From NCBI GenBank assembly GCA_965209045.1, contig CBDBPW010000003.1, positions 806,001-870,000 of the forward strand: a DNA stretch of 64,000 bases, read 5' to 3'. Below the pieces are notes generated by a model, which saw only the letters and a program-made list of their open reading frames with translations, did not search any database and was not told the DNA's origin. A program made the translations under genes and the position numbers. This document shows, in pieces, positions 26,040 through 35,110 of this stretch; position 1 is the first letter of the stretch, and every line of letters starts with the position of its first letter. Source of the stretch: JAJEFO01 sp965209045 (GTDB lineage: Bacteria; Pseudomonadota; Alphaproteobacteria; Rhodobacterales; Rhodobacteraceae).

Positions 26040-27134
26040 TCATCCAGACGGCCCGAAGTCTATCAGGCTCCTCAGGACCTTGCCTTCCCGCACGGCTGCA
26101 AACCCGTCGTTGATGTCCTCCAGCCGGATCTTCTGCGAGACGAGCGCATCGAGGTTCATGCGACCCTGCATGTACAGCTCGATGATTCGGGGCATGTCCA
26201 CGCGGAAGCGGTTCGAGCCGAGAAGCGACCCCTGGACCTTGCGCTCGCGCAGGAATTCGGACCCGGTCAGCTCAATCGTCTCGCCCTCACGGAACAGTCC
26301 GACCAGCGTCGCCGTGCCATCGAATGCCAGCATCTTGAAGGCGTCTTCGGCCGTACGCTTCGAGCCGAGACAATCCAGGGCGTGATTCACGCCGCTGCCG
26401 GTCAACTCCATGACTTGTTCGACAGTGTCACCATCCTTTGGGTCCACAATGTCGGTCGCGCCCAGCTTGCGAGCCAGCTCCAGCTTGTCGGCATTCACGT
26501 CGATCGCGATGATCCGTTCGGCTCCGGCGATGCGCGCAGAATTCACCGCTGCCATCCCGACCCCGCCGCAGGCGATGACGGCAACCGCATCACCCGGTCC
26601 GACCTTGGCCGTATTCACGACGGAGCCGTATCCGGTCATCACGGCACAACCGACGAGCGATGCACGGTCAAGCGGCATGTCTTCGCGGATCTTGACGACC
26701 GCGTTCTCGTGCACAAGCATCTGCTCGGCGAAGGAAGACAGGTTCATGAACGTGTGCACCTGGCCAGGCCTGTCCCATTGCAGGCGGTCGGACACGCCTG
26801 GCGGCAGCTTGACCTCCGGGTCAAAGCAGAGCGCGGGTCGCCCGGTCGTGCAGTATTCACAGGTGCCGCAGAAAACCGACAGGCAGGTCACGACGTGATC
26901 GCCGGGTCTTACGTGTCGGACCTCGTCCCCGACCTCCTCCACGATGCCGGAAGACTCGTGTCCAAGAACGACTGGCATGGGATAGGGGGTCTGCGCCTCC
27001 ATGAAGTGCAGGTCGGTGTGGCAGATGCCCGCGAACGACGTTCTGAGCAGGACCTCGTGCGACCTGGGCTTGCGCACGGAGACATTTTCGATCTGCAACG
27101 GCGCGTTGGGTTCAAAGAGGACAGCGGCCTTCAT
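26040..27134 (-). CDS. Zinc-dependent alcohol dehydrogenase (MDR family)
   Basis: A 364-residue enzyme. Catalytic zinc ligands C38 in GICHTD and H59/E60 in GHES are present. Structural zinc cysteines are in CGTCEYCTTGRPALC (89-103), and the nucleotide-binding motif is ACGGVGMA. The overall sequence resembles class III/NDMA-dependent alcohol dehydrogenases. It is the last gene of the long minus-strand operon, 12 bp after an SDR gene. It converges with the ALDH, so together they could take an alcohol to an acid. Confidence 0.92.
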   Translation of the reverse strand: MKAAVLFEPNAPLQIENVSVRKPRSHEVLLRTSFAGICHTDLHFMEAQTPYPMPVVLGHESSGIVEEVGDEVRHVRPGDHVVTCLSVFCGTCEYCTTGRPALCFDPEVKLPPGVSDRLQWDRPGQVHTFMNLSSFAEQMLVHENAVVKIREDMPLDRASLVGCAVMTGYGSVVNTAKVGPGDAVAVIACGGVGMAAVNSARIAGAERIIAIDVNADKLELARKLGATDIVDPKDGDTVEQVMELTGSGVNHALDCLGSKRTAEDAFKMLAFDGTATLVGLFREGETIELTGSEFLRERKVQGSLLGSNRFRVDMPRIIELYMQGRMNLDALVSQKIRLEDINDGFAAVREGKVLRSLIDFGPSG

Positions 27135-27146
27135 CCAGGAGGAGCC

Positions 27147-27929
27147 TCAGAACGGCCGGCGCGCAAGCGAGAAGGTCTGGCCGGTCGATCCGCCGACAGG
27201 CTGCGACGCGATGAAGACCGCGAGCTCCGCCACCTCGTCCGGGTGCTTGATCCGCTCCTGCGGCGGAAAGCCTGGCGGCAGCTCATCCTTGAACTTCTCG
27301 AGCACCTCTTCCGGCGTATACCGTTCCGGCCGCCTCTCCCGATTGAATATGTCGGTCGCGACCGGCCCAGGGATCACGTTGTTCACGTCGATCTTTCGCG
27401 GCCAGAGCTCGTTCGCGAGGCACTCGGTAAAGATGTGCACGCCTGCCTTGGACACGGTGTAGCAGCTTTGCTGGGCCGCGGCACGCAACCCCATGCCCGA
27501 CGACATGTTGATGATCTTGCCGCCCTCGTTGAAGTGTTCGAGCAGGAACCGGGTGACGAGATAGGTGCCGCGGACATTGATCTCGACCGTGCGCCACCAC
27601 ATCTCCGGATCGCTGTCGGCCACCTGCCCCAATTCCAGGTCGACGCCCGCGTTGTTCACGAGGATGTCGACATTGCCCAAGCCGGTGACCACCTCGACAC
27701 ATGCCCTCTCGGCCGCCTCGGGGTCAGCGAGATCAACCTGACCCATGTGGCATCGGACACCCTGTGCCTTGATCTCGCCGGCAACTTCCAAGAGTTCGGA
27801 CTCCGTGCGCGCCAGAATGGCAACATCAGCACCGGCGCGCGCGAATCCAAGCGCAATTGCGCGACCGATGCCACGACCTGCACCTGTCACGACGGCTGTC
27901 TTGCCGGCAAGCTGTTTGGGGTTGGACAT
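27147..27929 (-). CDS. SDR-family oxidoreductase
   Basis: Start chosen at ATG 27929 (MSNPKQLAGK) because AAGGAG lies six bases upstream; the frame is open further up to 28124. 260 residues. Cofactor motif GAGRGIG, NNAG, and catalytic serine in NMSSG with YTVSK. The tail TGQTFSLARRPF is typical of a clade found next to beta-keto-acid cleavage enzymes. It likely reduces or oxidises a hydroxyl group in the operon's pathway. Confidence 0.9.
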   Translation of the reverse strand: MSNPKQLAGKTAVVTGAGRGIGRAIALGFARAGADVAILARTESELLEVAGEIKAQGVRCHMGQVDLADPEAAERACVEVVTGLGNVDILVNNAGVDLELGQVADSDPEMWWRTVEINVRGTYLVTRFLLEHFNEGGKIINMSSGMGLRAAAQQSCYTVSKAGVHIFTECLANELWPRKIDVNNVIPGPVATDIFNRERRPERYTPEEVLEKFKDELPPGFPPQERIKHPDEVAELAVFIASQPVGGSTGQTFSLARRPF

Positions 27930-27944
27930 GTTCTTCTCCTTCAT

Positions 27945-28080
27945 CGTTGTGAGCGCCTGGATTCCGACATTGTCGCCGCCCTTGAGACGCAGGACCTCGC
28001 GTGCCTCGGCCGGTGTCGCAACTTCCATGGAGAGGTCTTCCAGGATGTTGCGCAGGTGAAGATGACCTTTCTCGCCGTGG
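27945..28080 (-). pseudogene. Possible remnant of a beta-keto-acid cleavage enzyme (DUF849) C-terminus
   Basis: In the open frame directly upstream of the SDR at 27929 the translation contains ILEDLSMEVATPAEAREVLRLKGGDNVG. This looks like the conserved end of 3-keto-5-aminohexanoate cleavage (BKACE/DUF849) proteins, which finish with ATPxEAR...LKGGD. No body of such a gene is present, and the stretch sits between two SDR genes. It is probably a scar of a gene deletion in this operon. The identification rests on a short stretch. Confidence 0.4.
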
Positions 28081-28099
28081 CCATGTGTCTCGCCTTCTA

Positions 28100-28894
28100 T
28101 CAGAGAGATTCGACGTTGCCGCACACGCTCAGCGCCTGCCCGGAAATGTTGCGGCCAGCGGGTGAGCAGAGAAACAGGACCATGTTTGCCACGTCGTCCG
28201 CGCTCACCATCCTGCGGAGAGAAATCTTGCCCAGATAATCGTCGCGCACCTCGTCAAAACTGGCGCCCACGGCGTCCGCACGCGCCTGGATCACGCCATC
28301 CATGCGCGGACCTTCAACGACGCCAGGGAGAATCGCATTCACGCGAACCCCATCTGGGCCCATTTCGATGGCAAGGCTCTTGGTGAACCCGACAACGGCC
28401 CACTTGGACGCCGCATATGGCGTGCGGTTTGCGTAGCCCAACCGCCCGGCCACGGAAGCGATGTTGATGATCGCGCCATTTCCCGAGGCCTTGAGCGAAG
28501 GGGCTGCCTTGCGCGCACAGTAGAATTGACCCGTGAGATTGATCGCGATCGTCGCTTCCCATTCGGTCGGGTCGACGTCTTCAACCTTTGCCGTCGGGCC
28601 TGCGATGCCGGCATTGTTCACCAGAACATCGAGTCCCCCGAACTCGGTCGTGACCTCTTCGATGAACGCGTCAACGCCCGAGCGATTCGATACATCCACG
28701 GCACGGGCAAGGACTTCCGGATGTGCAGACCGCAAGGCGCTCACCGCGTCTTCGGACACGTCGAACGCGGCGACCCTTGCTCCCGCTCCGGTCAGCCCTT
28801 CGACGATCGAGCGGCCGATGCCTGCCGCTCCGGCGGACACGACTGCACGCAAGCCAGTCAACGAAACACCGGACGTGGGTCCATCGTGGTCCAA
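28100..28894 (-). CDS. SDR-family oxidoreductase
   Basis: A 264-residue short-chain dehydrogenase. The glycine motif is SAGAAGIG, with serine in place of the usual threonine at the first position. NNAG (near 92-95), a catalytic serine in IASVAG and YAASK follow. The C-terminal SGQALSVCGNVESL is family-typical. The gene starts 12 bp after the TRAP permease. Together with the other SDRs and the ADH it suggests stepwise oxidation or epimerisation of a polyol or sugar acid. Confidence 0.9.
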   Translation of the reverse strand: MDHDGPTSGVSLTGLRAVVSAGAAGIGRSIVEGLTGAGARVAAFDVSEDAVSALRSAHPEVLARAVDVSNRSGVDAFIEEVTTEFGGLDVLVNNAGIAGPTAKVEDVDPTEWEATIAINLTGQFYCARKAAPSLKASGNGAIINIASVAGRLGYANRTPYAASKWAVVGFTKSLAIEMGPDGVRVNAILPGVVEGPRMDGVIQARADAVGASFDEVRDDYLGKISLRRMVSADDVANMVLFLCSPAGRNISGQALSVCGNVESL

Positions 28895-28906
28895 GACGAC
28901 GCTCCT

Positions 28907-30925
28907 TCAATCCAAGGGTGCCAGCACGTCCATGGAATTCGGCAGCCACAGGACGACTTCCGGGAACAGCGTCAGAAAGAAGATCACGACCACCTCAACG
29001 ATGACGAACGGAATGATGCCGCGGTAGATCGTGGCCGTGGACACGTTGTACTTCCTCGCAACGCCGTGGATGACAAACACGTTGATGCCGACCGGCGGCG
29101 TGATCTGCCCCATCTCCATCATGATCACCATGATGACTCCGAACCAGATGGGATCAAACCCGAGGCCGACAACCGTTGGAAACAGGATCGGAAGGGTCAG
29201 CATCATCATCGGAATGATGTTCATCACCATGCCGAGCACCAGATAGAGCAGCAGGATGAGCACGTAGATGACATAGCGAGAGACATCGAGCGTGTTCAGG
29301 AAGCTCGCGAATGACAGCGGCAAGTCAGTCAAGGTGATGAAATAGCCCAGCAATCCGACCCCGATGAGGATCGTGAAGATCATGGCGCTGGTCGTCGTGG
29401 CTTCGAGCAGGGCCGCAAACAGCTTGTGACGATTGAACCCCTTGGCGAAGAGCGCGATCAGGAGCGCGCCGCTCGCGCCGACACCGCCTGCCTCCGTGGG
29501 CGTCAGGATTCCCGAATAGATGCCGCCGATCACGGCGGCGAAGAGCGCACCAACCGGCCAGATGTCGAAGATCGACCTGGCGATTTCGTGCGCCGGGAAC
29601 TTTTCCGACCTCGGGCCGAGCTTTGGATTGATGACACACTGGATGTAGGTGGCAAAGGCGAAGCCGAGCGTCAGGATGATCCCCGGGATGATCCCGGCCA
29701 TGAACATCTTGCCGATCGACTGCTCGGTGATGATGCCGTAGACCACGAAGCCGATGCTGGGCGGGATCAGGATCCCCAGTGTCCCTCCGGCGGCGACTGC
29801 GCCCGTCGCCAGCGAGTCGTCATAGTCGTACTTCTTCATCTCCGGGATCGAGACGGAGCCCATCGTCGCGGCCGAGGCCACGCTGTCGCCGCAAATGGCG
29901 GCGAAGCCGCCGCACCCGGCCACGGTTCCGACGGCCAGGCCACCGGGCAGCCGTCCGAAGACCTTGATTCCGGCGTTGTAGAGCTTTGCGCCGATGCCGG
30001 CGTGCAGGATCAGGAACCCCATCAGGAGGAAGAACGGGATCACGCAAAAGAAATACACTGCCACCGAGTCATAGGTGTTGATCTTGGTGACATTGAAGGC
30101 GACGTCGCTGCCGATCAGGAAAGTGAGTCCGGTGAGACCGGCAAACGCCATCGAGAAGCCCACGGGGAAGCCGAGCAAGAGAATGACCATCAGGAAGACA
30201 GTGTAGAGTATGCCAACCGCGGGCGAGCTCAGGTCCGGCGCAATGGCCTTGAGGGCGAGACCGGAGAACATGCCAGCGACCGCCAGGACGACGATCGCCA
30301 CCAGCGTTGTCCAGAACTTCGCATGTCCCCTGAAATGCTGGAACAGTCCGGACAGATGCGAGAACAGCAGGCCGACCAGCGTCAATGCGAGCAACAGCGT
30401 TCCTGCCGCAACCACAGCATACAAGACCCAGTAGGGCATGCGGATGATGTCGGAGATTTCCTCACGCTGAAACGCCTCGAACGACCGGGACGCGCTCAGC
30501 CAGCCCATTGCGCCAAACAGGAATGCGCCCCAAATGCTGAAAACGCTCTGCAGGGTGCTGTTCGTCCGTGCGGACATCATGGACGTGACCAGGTCCACCG
30601 ACACGTGCTGGTTCTTCAGCATCGTATAGGCGATGCTGAAGAACGCCATGAAGACCAGCATGAAGGTTTGCAGCTCGATCATGCCCGACAGCGGATTGCT
30701 GAAGGCCAGGCGACTGACCAGATCGACGACCATCGCAATCGACATCAGCAACGTCAGCACGGCGGCGGCGTAGCAGAGATACCGGCACACCGGGTCGAGA
30801 ATCCCGTGTATTCCCCGGGCAATCGCGCCAAAGGCGTCGTCCCCGGCTTCAGCCGCGGGCGGTCCGCCGCTTTCGAGCTGGGGGATGTCTATTTCGATTT
30901 CTGCGTCTGAGTCTTGCGGTGTCAT
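28907..30925 (-). CDS. dctQM: TRAP transporter fused small and large permease (DctQM)
   Basis: A 672-residue inner-membrane protein starting at ATG 30925 (MTPQDSDAEIEIDIP) with GGAAG upstream; the frame extends further but without a better start. The N-terminal four-helix DctQ part (about 45-215) includes SRLAFSNPLSGMIELQTFMLVF. It is followed by the DctM part with GDSVASAATMGSVSIPEM, GTLGILIPPSIGFVVYG and MEMGQITPPVGINVFV. Fusion of Q and M is common in alphaproteobacteria. It works with the DctP protein encoded upstream. Confidence 0.94.
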   Translation of the reverse strand: MTPQDSDAEIEIDIPQLESGGPPAAEAGDDAFGAIARGIHGILDPVCRYLCYAAAVLTLLMSIAMVVDLVSRLAFSNPLSGMIELQTFMLVFMAFFSIAYTMLKNQHVSVDLVTSMMSARTNSTLQSVFSIWGAFLFGAMGWLSASRSFEAFQREEISDIIRMPYWVLYAVVAAGTLLLALTLVGLLFSHLSGLFQHFRGHAKFWTTLVAIVVLAVAGMFSGLALKAIAPDLSSPAVGILYTVFLMVILLLGFPVGFSMAFAGLTGLTFLIGSDVAFNVTKINTYDSVAVYFFCVIPFFLLMGFLILHAGIGAKLYNAGIKVFGRLPGGLAVGTVAGCGGFAAICGDSVASAATMGSVSIPEMKKYDYDDSLATGAVAAGGTLGILIPPSIGFVVYGIITEQSIGKMFMAGIIPGIILTLGFAFATYIQCVINPKLGPRSEKFPAHEIARSIFDIWPVGALFAAVIGGIYSGILTPTEAGGVGASGALLIALFAKGFNRHKLFAALLEATTTSAMIFTILIGVGLLGYFITLTDLPLSFASFLNTLDVSRYVIYVLILLLYLVLGMVMNIIPMMMLTLPILFPTVVGLGFDPIWFGVIMVIMMEMGQITPPVGINVFVIHGVARKYNVSTATIYRGIIPFVIVEVVVIFFLTLFPEVVLWLPNSMDVLAPLD

Positions 30926-30988
30926 CAGATCTTCCTTCCAAGACGCGGCGGATCCGAACGTGTCAGCTGGCTTCGCGGCCGTTCCCGA

Positions 30989-31012
30989 CGTCGCATTGGG
31001 TGCAATGCGACG
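30989..31012 (-). promoter_or_regulatory. Hairpin between dctP and dctQM
   Basis: A perfect 10-bp inverted repeat, CGTCGCATTG / CAATGCGACG, closing a 4-base loop, in the 213-bp gap. With no T-run after it, it is more likely an mRNA stabiliser or partial attenuator that keeps the binding protein more abundant than the permease. Similar hairpins occur at 38548-38574 and 60230-60257. Confidence 0.5.
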
Positions 31013-31138
31013 CCGGATTGCCCGAAAGAGCGGACCTTGGCTCCGGCATCCAGCCGCGCCCTGGCGCCAGGACACCGGGATGCCAGGTCCATGCCGAATT
31101 GAGGGACTGGCGCCAAGCCACTCCCTCGAGGAAGATCC

Positions 31139-32212
31139 TCACTCCTGCCAGTTGTCGCCCCACCAGTCGGCCGGGGTGTAGTCCATTCCCTTGAACTCGG
31201 CAGTGAACTCCCGCACCTTCGCGAGGATGGCTTCGCCGTCGTTGCCCTTCTCTTCCATCAAGGCCAGCCAGGCGTCATAGGCAGGCTTTGTCTGCGCAAC
31301 CCACTTGGCCTTTTCTTCCGGCGACAGCCTGATGATGGTGTCGCCTCGGCCTTCCATCTTCGCCACGGACGAGCCCCTGCGGTTGTCGACGATCGCACCG
31401 GTAAAGTTCGTGAGCTCGTTTTCCATCGAACGGAAGATCTCGCGCTGCTCGTCGGTCAGGCTGTCCCAGGTCGCCTGCGACATCGTCATCGGGATCATCA
31501 CGAACGGGCCGCCCACCAGCGAGTGATTCGAGGTGTGGTCCGTCATCTTCCACTTGATCAGCGGCGCGGTCGGGAACCAGATGCCATCGATCGCCTTGCG
31601 CTGGAGCGACACGTAGAGGTCTTCCAGCTTGATGTTCCGCGGCGTCGCGCCCAGCAGTTCGCTGTAGGTCACGCCTGACTTCGAGAACGCGCCAATCTCC
31701 AGCTTCTGCAGGTCCTCCAGCGTGTGAACCGGATCGACATCCTTGTGGATGTGCAGGTTGAAGAAGTCCGAGACGTGGAAGCCCAGCGGCACCAGGCCTT
31801 CGAACTCGGCCTGAACCTCGGGAATCTCGTGATACATCTTCTGGAACACGTGATTTGCCTCGACCGTGCTGTCATACTGGAAGGGCAGGGTCATGACATG
31901 GGTCGTGGGAAACAGGCTCTCCTGCGTGAAGATGCCCGTCGTGACCACGAGATCGACAAGGCCGGACTTGAGGCCGTCGACGGTCTGTGGCGCCTTCACC
32001 AGGGTTCCGCCGTGGAACCACTTGAACGTCAGCTCCCCGTTGGTCCGCCGCGTGACTTCCTTGAGGTACGGCTTGTAGACGAATTCCACCAGGTAGTGGC
32101 TTTCCGGCTCATAGCTGCCGACCTTCAGTTCCCTGGCCCCGGCGTCGGGCGCAATGACCAGCGCCGCGGCAGCGGACACCGCAAGCGTCTTCATCCAGAT
32201 TGTCAGTTTCAT
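31139..32212 (-). CDS. dctP: TRAP transporter solute-binding protein (DctP family)
   Basis: A 357-residue periplasmic protein. The signal peptide is about 1-26 (MKLTIWMKTLAVSAAAALVIAPDAGA). It has the DctP pattern LVVTTGIFTQESLFPTTHVM and a ligand helix with SLQRKAIDGIWFP; the conserved arginine that contacts a carboxylate is not placed in the usual GR-context. The substrate may therefore be a polyol, sugar or amide instead of a simple acid. It leads the transporter part of the operon, with dctQM 213 bp downstream. Confidence 0.92.
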   Translation of the reverse strand: MKLTIWMKTLAVSAAAALVIAPDAGARELKVGSYEPESHYLVEFVYKPYLKEVTRRTNGELTFKWFHGGTLVKAPQTVDGLKSGLVDLVVTTGIFTQESLFPTTHVMTLPFQYDSTVEANHVFQKMYHEIPEVQAEFEGLVPLGFHVSDFFNLHIHKDVDPVHTLEDLQKLEIGAFSKSGVTYSELLGATPRNIKLEDLYVSLQRKAIDGIWFPTAPLIKWKMTDHTSNHSLVGGPFVMIPMTMSQATWDSLTDEQREIFRSMENELTNFTGAIVDNRRGSSVAKMEGRGDTIIRLSPEEKAKWVAQTKPAYDAWLALMEEKGNDGEAILAKVREFTAEFKGMDYTPADWWGDNWQE

Positions 32213-32281
32213 TTCAGTCTCCTCTGTGTTGATCTGACGGTTTTCGAGCGTTCAATCGCCCTGGTTCTTGGGCTGTGGTCA

Positions 32282-33208
32282 TCAAGCCACCTCCAATGAT
32301 CTGCGCACTGTCTCGACATGTTCTTTCATGCCTCGCCTGATCGAGTATTCGGGCCTCCATCCAAGCTCCTCCCGCGCCCGTGAGTCATCGAACGAAGACG
32401 GATAGGGATAAGGGTCACGAGCCGACTTGCGAATCCTGATCCGGGCGTCGGGAAACAGTTCCCGCGCGATGTTCATCGCGTCACCAACCGAATGGACCCC
32501 GCCCACGACGTTGTAGGCGACCCTTGAGTGGACACAGGTTTCCAGCATCAGGAACAATGACTTGACTGCGTCCTTGACGTACAGCCAGTTGCCGGACTGG
32601 TCGGCGTTCGCGACCACCGCTTCTTCGCCGCGCGCGATGGCGTCGAAGAGGAAGGACGAATACTGCGCCGTCAGTCCGGTGGTTCGGCCCGGGCCGTAAA
32701 CCCACGGGAAGCGCACGGCCCCGACGCTGAGACCATGAGTCCGCCGGTACCAATCCAGCATGTGCTCGCAGGCGAGCTTGGTCTGGCCGTACACGGTTTC
32801 CGGCAGCTTTGCGGCCTCGTCCGCGACCGGCTCCGCAAGCCCGCGGCCAAAGACCGCGGGCGAGCTCGTCATCACGAAACGCGTGATCCTGTCGGCGACG
32901 CAGGCCTCAAGCAATGAAAGCGTCGCCATGACGTTCACGCGGAAACCCAGCTGCGGCTCGGCTTCGCAGGCCTCGGCGAGCAATCCCGCCAAATGCACGA
33001 CGTTGTCCGGGCGGACGGTTGACATGAGGTCCCGGACCTCTACGTCGCTGCCGAGGTCGACGCGCACATACGGGACGTCCGGCCTTGACGCGATCCAATG
33101 CGGTTCCTTGACAACGTCGGTCGCGACCACCTCGTGACCCTGGTCAAGCAAGGCAGGGACCAGGTGAGACCCTATGAATCCTGTCGCTCCGGTTACCAAA
33201 GTCTTCAT
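32282..33208 (-). CDS. NAD-dependent sugar epimerase/dehydratase (extended SDR)
   Basis: A 308-residue extended SDR. GATGFIGSH (7-15) binds NAD, and YGQTK (Y140, K144) is the catalytic pair. FPWVYGPGR (near 165-173) and a C-terminal segment ELGWRPEYSIRRGM are typical of UDP-sugar-like epimerases and of catabolic epimerases in TRAP clusters. It lies between the transketolase N subunit (39 bp upstream) and dctP. In this setting a role in sugar or polyol catabolism is more likely than cell-wall synthesis. Confidence 0.88.
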   Translation of the reverse strand: MKTLVTGATGFIGSHLVPALLDQGHEVVATDVVKEPHWIASRPDVPYVRVDLGSDVEVRDLMSTVRPDNVVHLAGLLAEACEAEPQLGFRVNVMATLSLLEACVADRITRFVMTSSPAVFGRGLAEPVADEAAKLPETVYGQTKLACEHMLDWYRRTHGLSVGAVRFPWVYGPGRTTGLTAQYSSFLFDAIARGEEAVVANADQSGNWLYVKDAVKSLFLMLETCVHSRVAYNVVGGVHSVGDAMNIARELFPDARIRIRKSARDPYPYPSSFDDSRAREELGWRPEYSIRRGMKEHVETVRRSLEVA

Positions 33209-33247
33209 GTCTTCCTCTCGGGTCCGGCCGCCGATGGCGCGAACCGT

Positions 33248-34135
33248 TCAAGTCTGGCCTATGTCGAGTGCAGCCAATTCCGCCTCTAGTCTTTCGATCG
33301 TGCCGAGAATCTCTTGCCAACCGGGCTCCCATTCGAGATACCCGGTGTCCCAACGCCCGTTCGCACCGACGAAATGGGCGAACGGGATCGCATCCTGGTA
33401 GACGCCGATGCCGGCGAAGATCCTGGTGTCCGCAATCATTGCAAAGGGCTTGCCCTTGGCGTTGCGGGCCTCTTCGAACGCGTCCAGGATTTCCGGGATC
33501 GAGTTGCCGTTGATCTGGCACGCGTGAAAGCCGAAGGCTTCCATCTTTTCCTTGATCGGCTCGACCGCCATCACCTCCGAGGTCTTGCCTGTGGCGCCCA
33601 GATCGTTGTTGTCGATGATGATGATGAAATTGGACAGCTTGTAATGTGCGGCGAACATGAACGCTTCCCAGACGCTGCCCTCGTGCAACTCACCGTCCGA
33701 AAGCAGGCAGATCACGCGTTTGTCGGAGCCCTTCTTGCGTTCTCCGAGGGCGATCCCGGCGGCCTGCGACACGCCTGTACCCAGGGAGCCCGACGTGATC
33801 TCGAACCCGCGCGCTCCCTCGATGGGGCTTTGGTCGATGGGCGAGCCGTCGGCACCCATCGTGCGCAGCTCTTCCATCGTGTAGATGCCCAATTCGGCCA
33901 TCGCGGCGAAGTTGATGATCGTGTCATGGCCGTTCGAATTGACAAAACGGTCATGATACCAACCGTTCCCGTCCGGCCGCATCTCGTCGAAATAGATGCA
34001 GGCGCCAACATCCGACAGGGCGACGCCCTGCCCCGCGTACCCGCCGCGCTGCATGCAGATGTCCACCACGTTCCGACGCATCCTGGCGGCCTGGAGTTCC
34101 AGGGCCTTGATGCGCTTCGCCGAGTTGCTCGTCAC
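33248..34135 (-). CDS. Transketolase, N-terminal subunit
   Basis: A 295-residue thiamine-diphosphate domain protein. Start GTG 34135 overlaps the preceding gene's stop by four bases and has GGAGG upstream. The ThDP/Mg motif is SDGELHEGSVWEA with IDNND (146-178). GSLGTGVSQAAGIALG is the family signature. Split transketolases occur in catabolic clusters, for example for apulose phosphate or sulfosugars. No sugar kinase is nearby, so the substrate is unknown. Unusually it follows the C-terminal subunit gene. Confidence 0.92.
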   Translation of the reverse strand: MTSNSAKRIKALELQAARMRRNVVDICMQRGGYAGQGVALSDVGACIYFDEMRPDGNGWYHDRFVNSNGHDTIINFAAMAELGIYTMEELRTMGADGSPIDQSPIEGARGFEITSGSLGTGVSQAAGIALGERKKGSDKRVICLLSDGELHEGSVWEAFMFAAHYKLSNFIIIIDNNDLGATGKTSEVMAVEPIKEKMEAFGFHACQINGNSIPEILDAFEEARNAKGKPFAMIADTRIFAGIGVYQDAIPFAHFVGANGRWDTGYLEWEPGWQEILGTIERLEAELAALDIGQT

Positions 34136-35079
34136 TGCATCACCTCCTCGACCCGCTTGGCCAAGGCAGGTCCATCCAGGCCGAAATGCTGCCTGATGTG
34201 TCGAATCGAGCCGCCGGGCGCCCAACTGTCCGGAACGCCGATGCGGGCAATGCGCGGACCGCGCCCGACCTTGCAGACGATCTCGCTCACCAGGCCGCCC
34301 AGCCCGGTCGAGACCTGGTGGTTCTCGACGGTGACGATCTGGTCGTGGGCAAAGCAAAAGTCGACGACTTCCTGCTCGTTCACCGGCTTGATCGTCGGCA
34401 CATGCAGGAGCGAATGATCAACACCCTGGTCAGCTAGGATGTCCGAGGCCTCGACCGCCCATTGCGAGGCGTGGCCGCAAGAGATCACGCCGACCCCCGA
34501 GCCTGTTCGCAGCGGGTAGGTCTTGCCCAACTCGAACTTGAACGTCTCGGGATCGAGCATCTTGGGCGTCGTGCCACGATGCCCGCGCATGTAGACCAGC
34601 CCCGGCGTCTCGCACGCCACGTCCAGGGCCTGCGCGAAGTCCGTCACGTCCATCGGATCGATGACCGTGGCGTGGGGCACCGCCCGCAGCATCCCCAGGT
34701 CTTCCGTGCCCTGATGGTGGATCGGCGCAGGGCTCGAGATGCCCGGCGTGAACCCGATGCAGATTCCCGTGTTCTTGCTGGTGCCCATGCAGATCACCAT
34801 CTGATCGAAGCACCGGCGGGAGGCATAGCTGCCGAACGTCGTCGTGACCGGGACGAAACCGGCCTTGGCCAGGCCGGCGGCGACCCCTACCAGGTTCTGC
34901 TCCGCCATGCCCACTTCCACGAACTGGTCGGGGAGTTCCCTGGTGACCTTGAAGAGGTCAACGTAGTGACTGAGATCCGCGCTCATCATGATGACGTCAC
35001 CTCTGCGCCGGCAGAGTTCAAAGCTGATGTCGTCGAAGGCCGACGGAACCGTCTGGCGCTCTTCTTTCGTCAGGAGCAT
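34132..35079 (-). CDS. Transketolase, C-terminal subunit
   Basis: A 315-residue protein, start ATG 35079 (MLLTKEERQT). It contains the pyrimidine-binding domain with the conserved glutamate in EVGMAEQNLVG (E60), followed by the C-terminal domain. The phosphate- or acceptor-site region reads FTPGISSPAPIHHQGTEDLGMLR. It is translationally coupled to the N-terminal subunit (4-bp overlap). The order C-then-N is the reverse of the common arrangement. Confidence 0.92.
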   Translation of the reverse strand: MLLTKEERQTVPSAFDDISFELCRRRGDVIMMSADLSHYVDLFKVTRELPDQFVEVGMAEQNLVGVAAGLAKAGFVPVTTTFGSYASRRCFDQMVICMGTSKNTGICIGFTPGISSPAPIHHQGTEDLGMLRAVPHATVIDPMDVTDFAQALDVACETPGLVYMRGHRGTTPKMLDPETFKFELGKTYPLRTGSGVGVISCGHASQWAVEASDILADQGVDHSLLHVPTIKPVNEQEVVDFCFAHDQIVTVENHQVSTGLGGLVSEIVCKVGRGPRIARIGVPDSWAPGGSIRHIRQHFGLDGPALAKRVEEVMQ

Positions 35080-35110
35080 GCGTCGTGCCCTTTCGCGGCG
35101 GCATGAGTCT

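Noticed and set aside
25971..28238. A 755-codon plus-strand frame
   Set aside because: It is antisense to three well-supported genes (ADH and two SDRs) and lacks recognisable domains.
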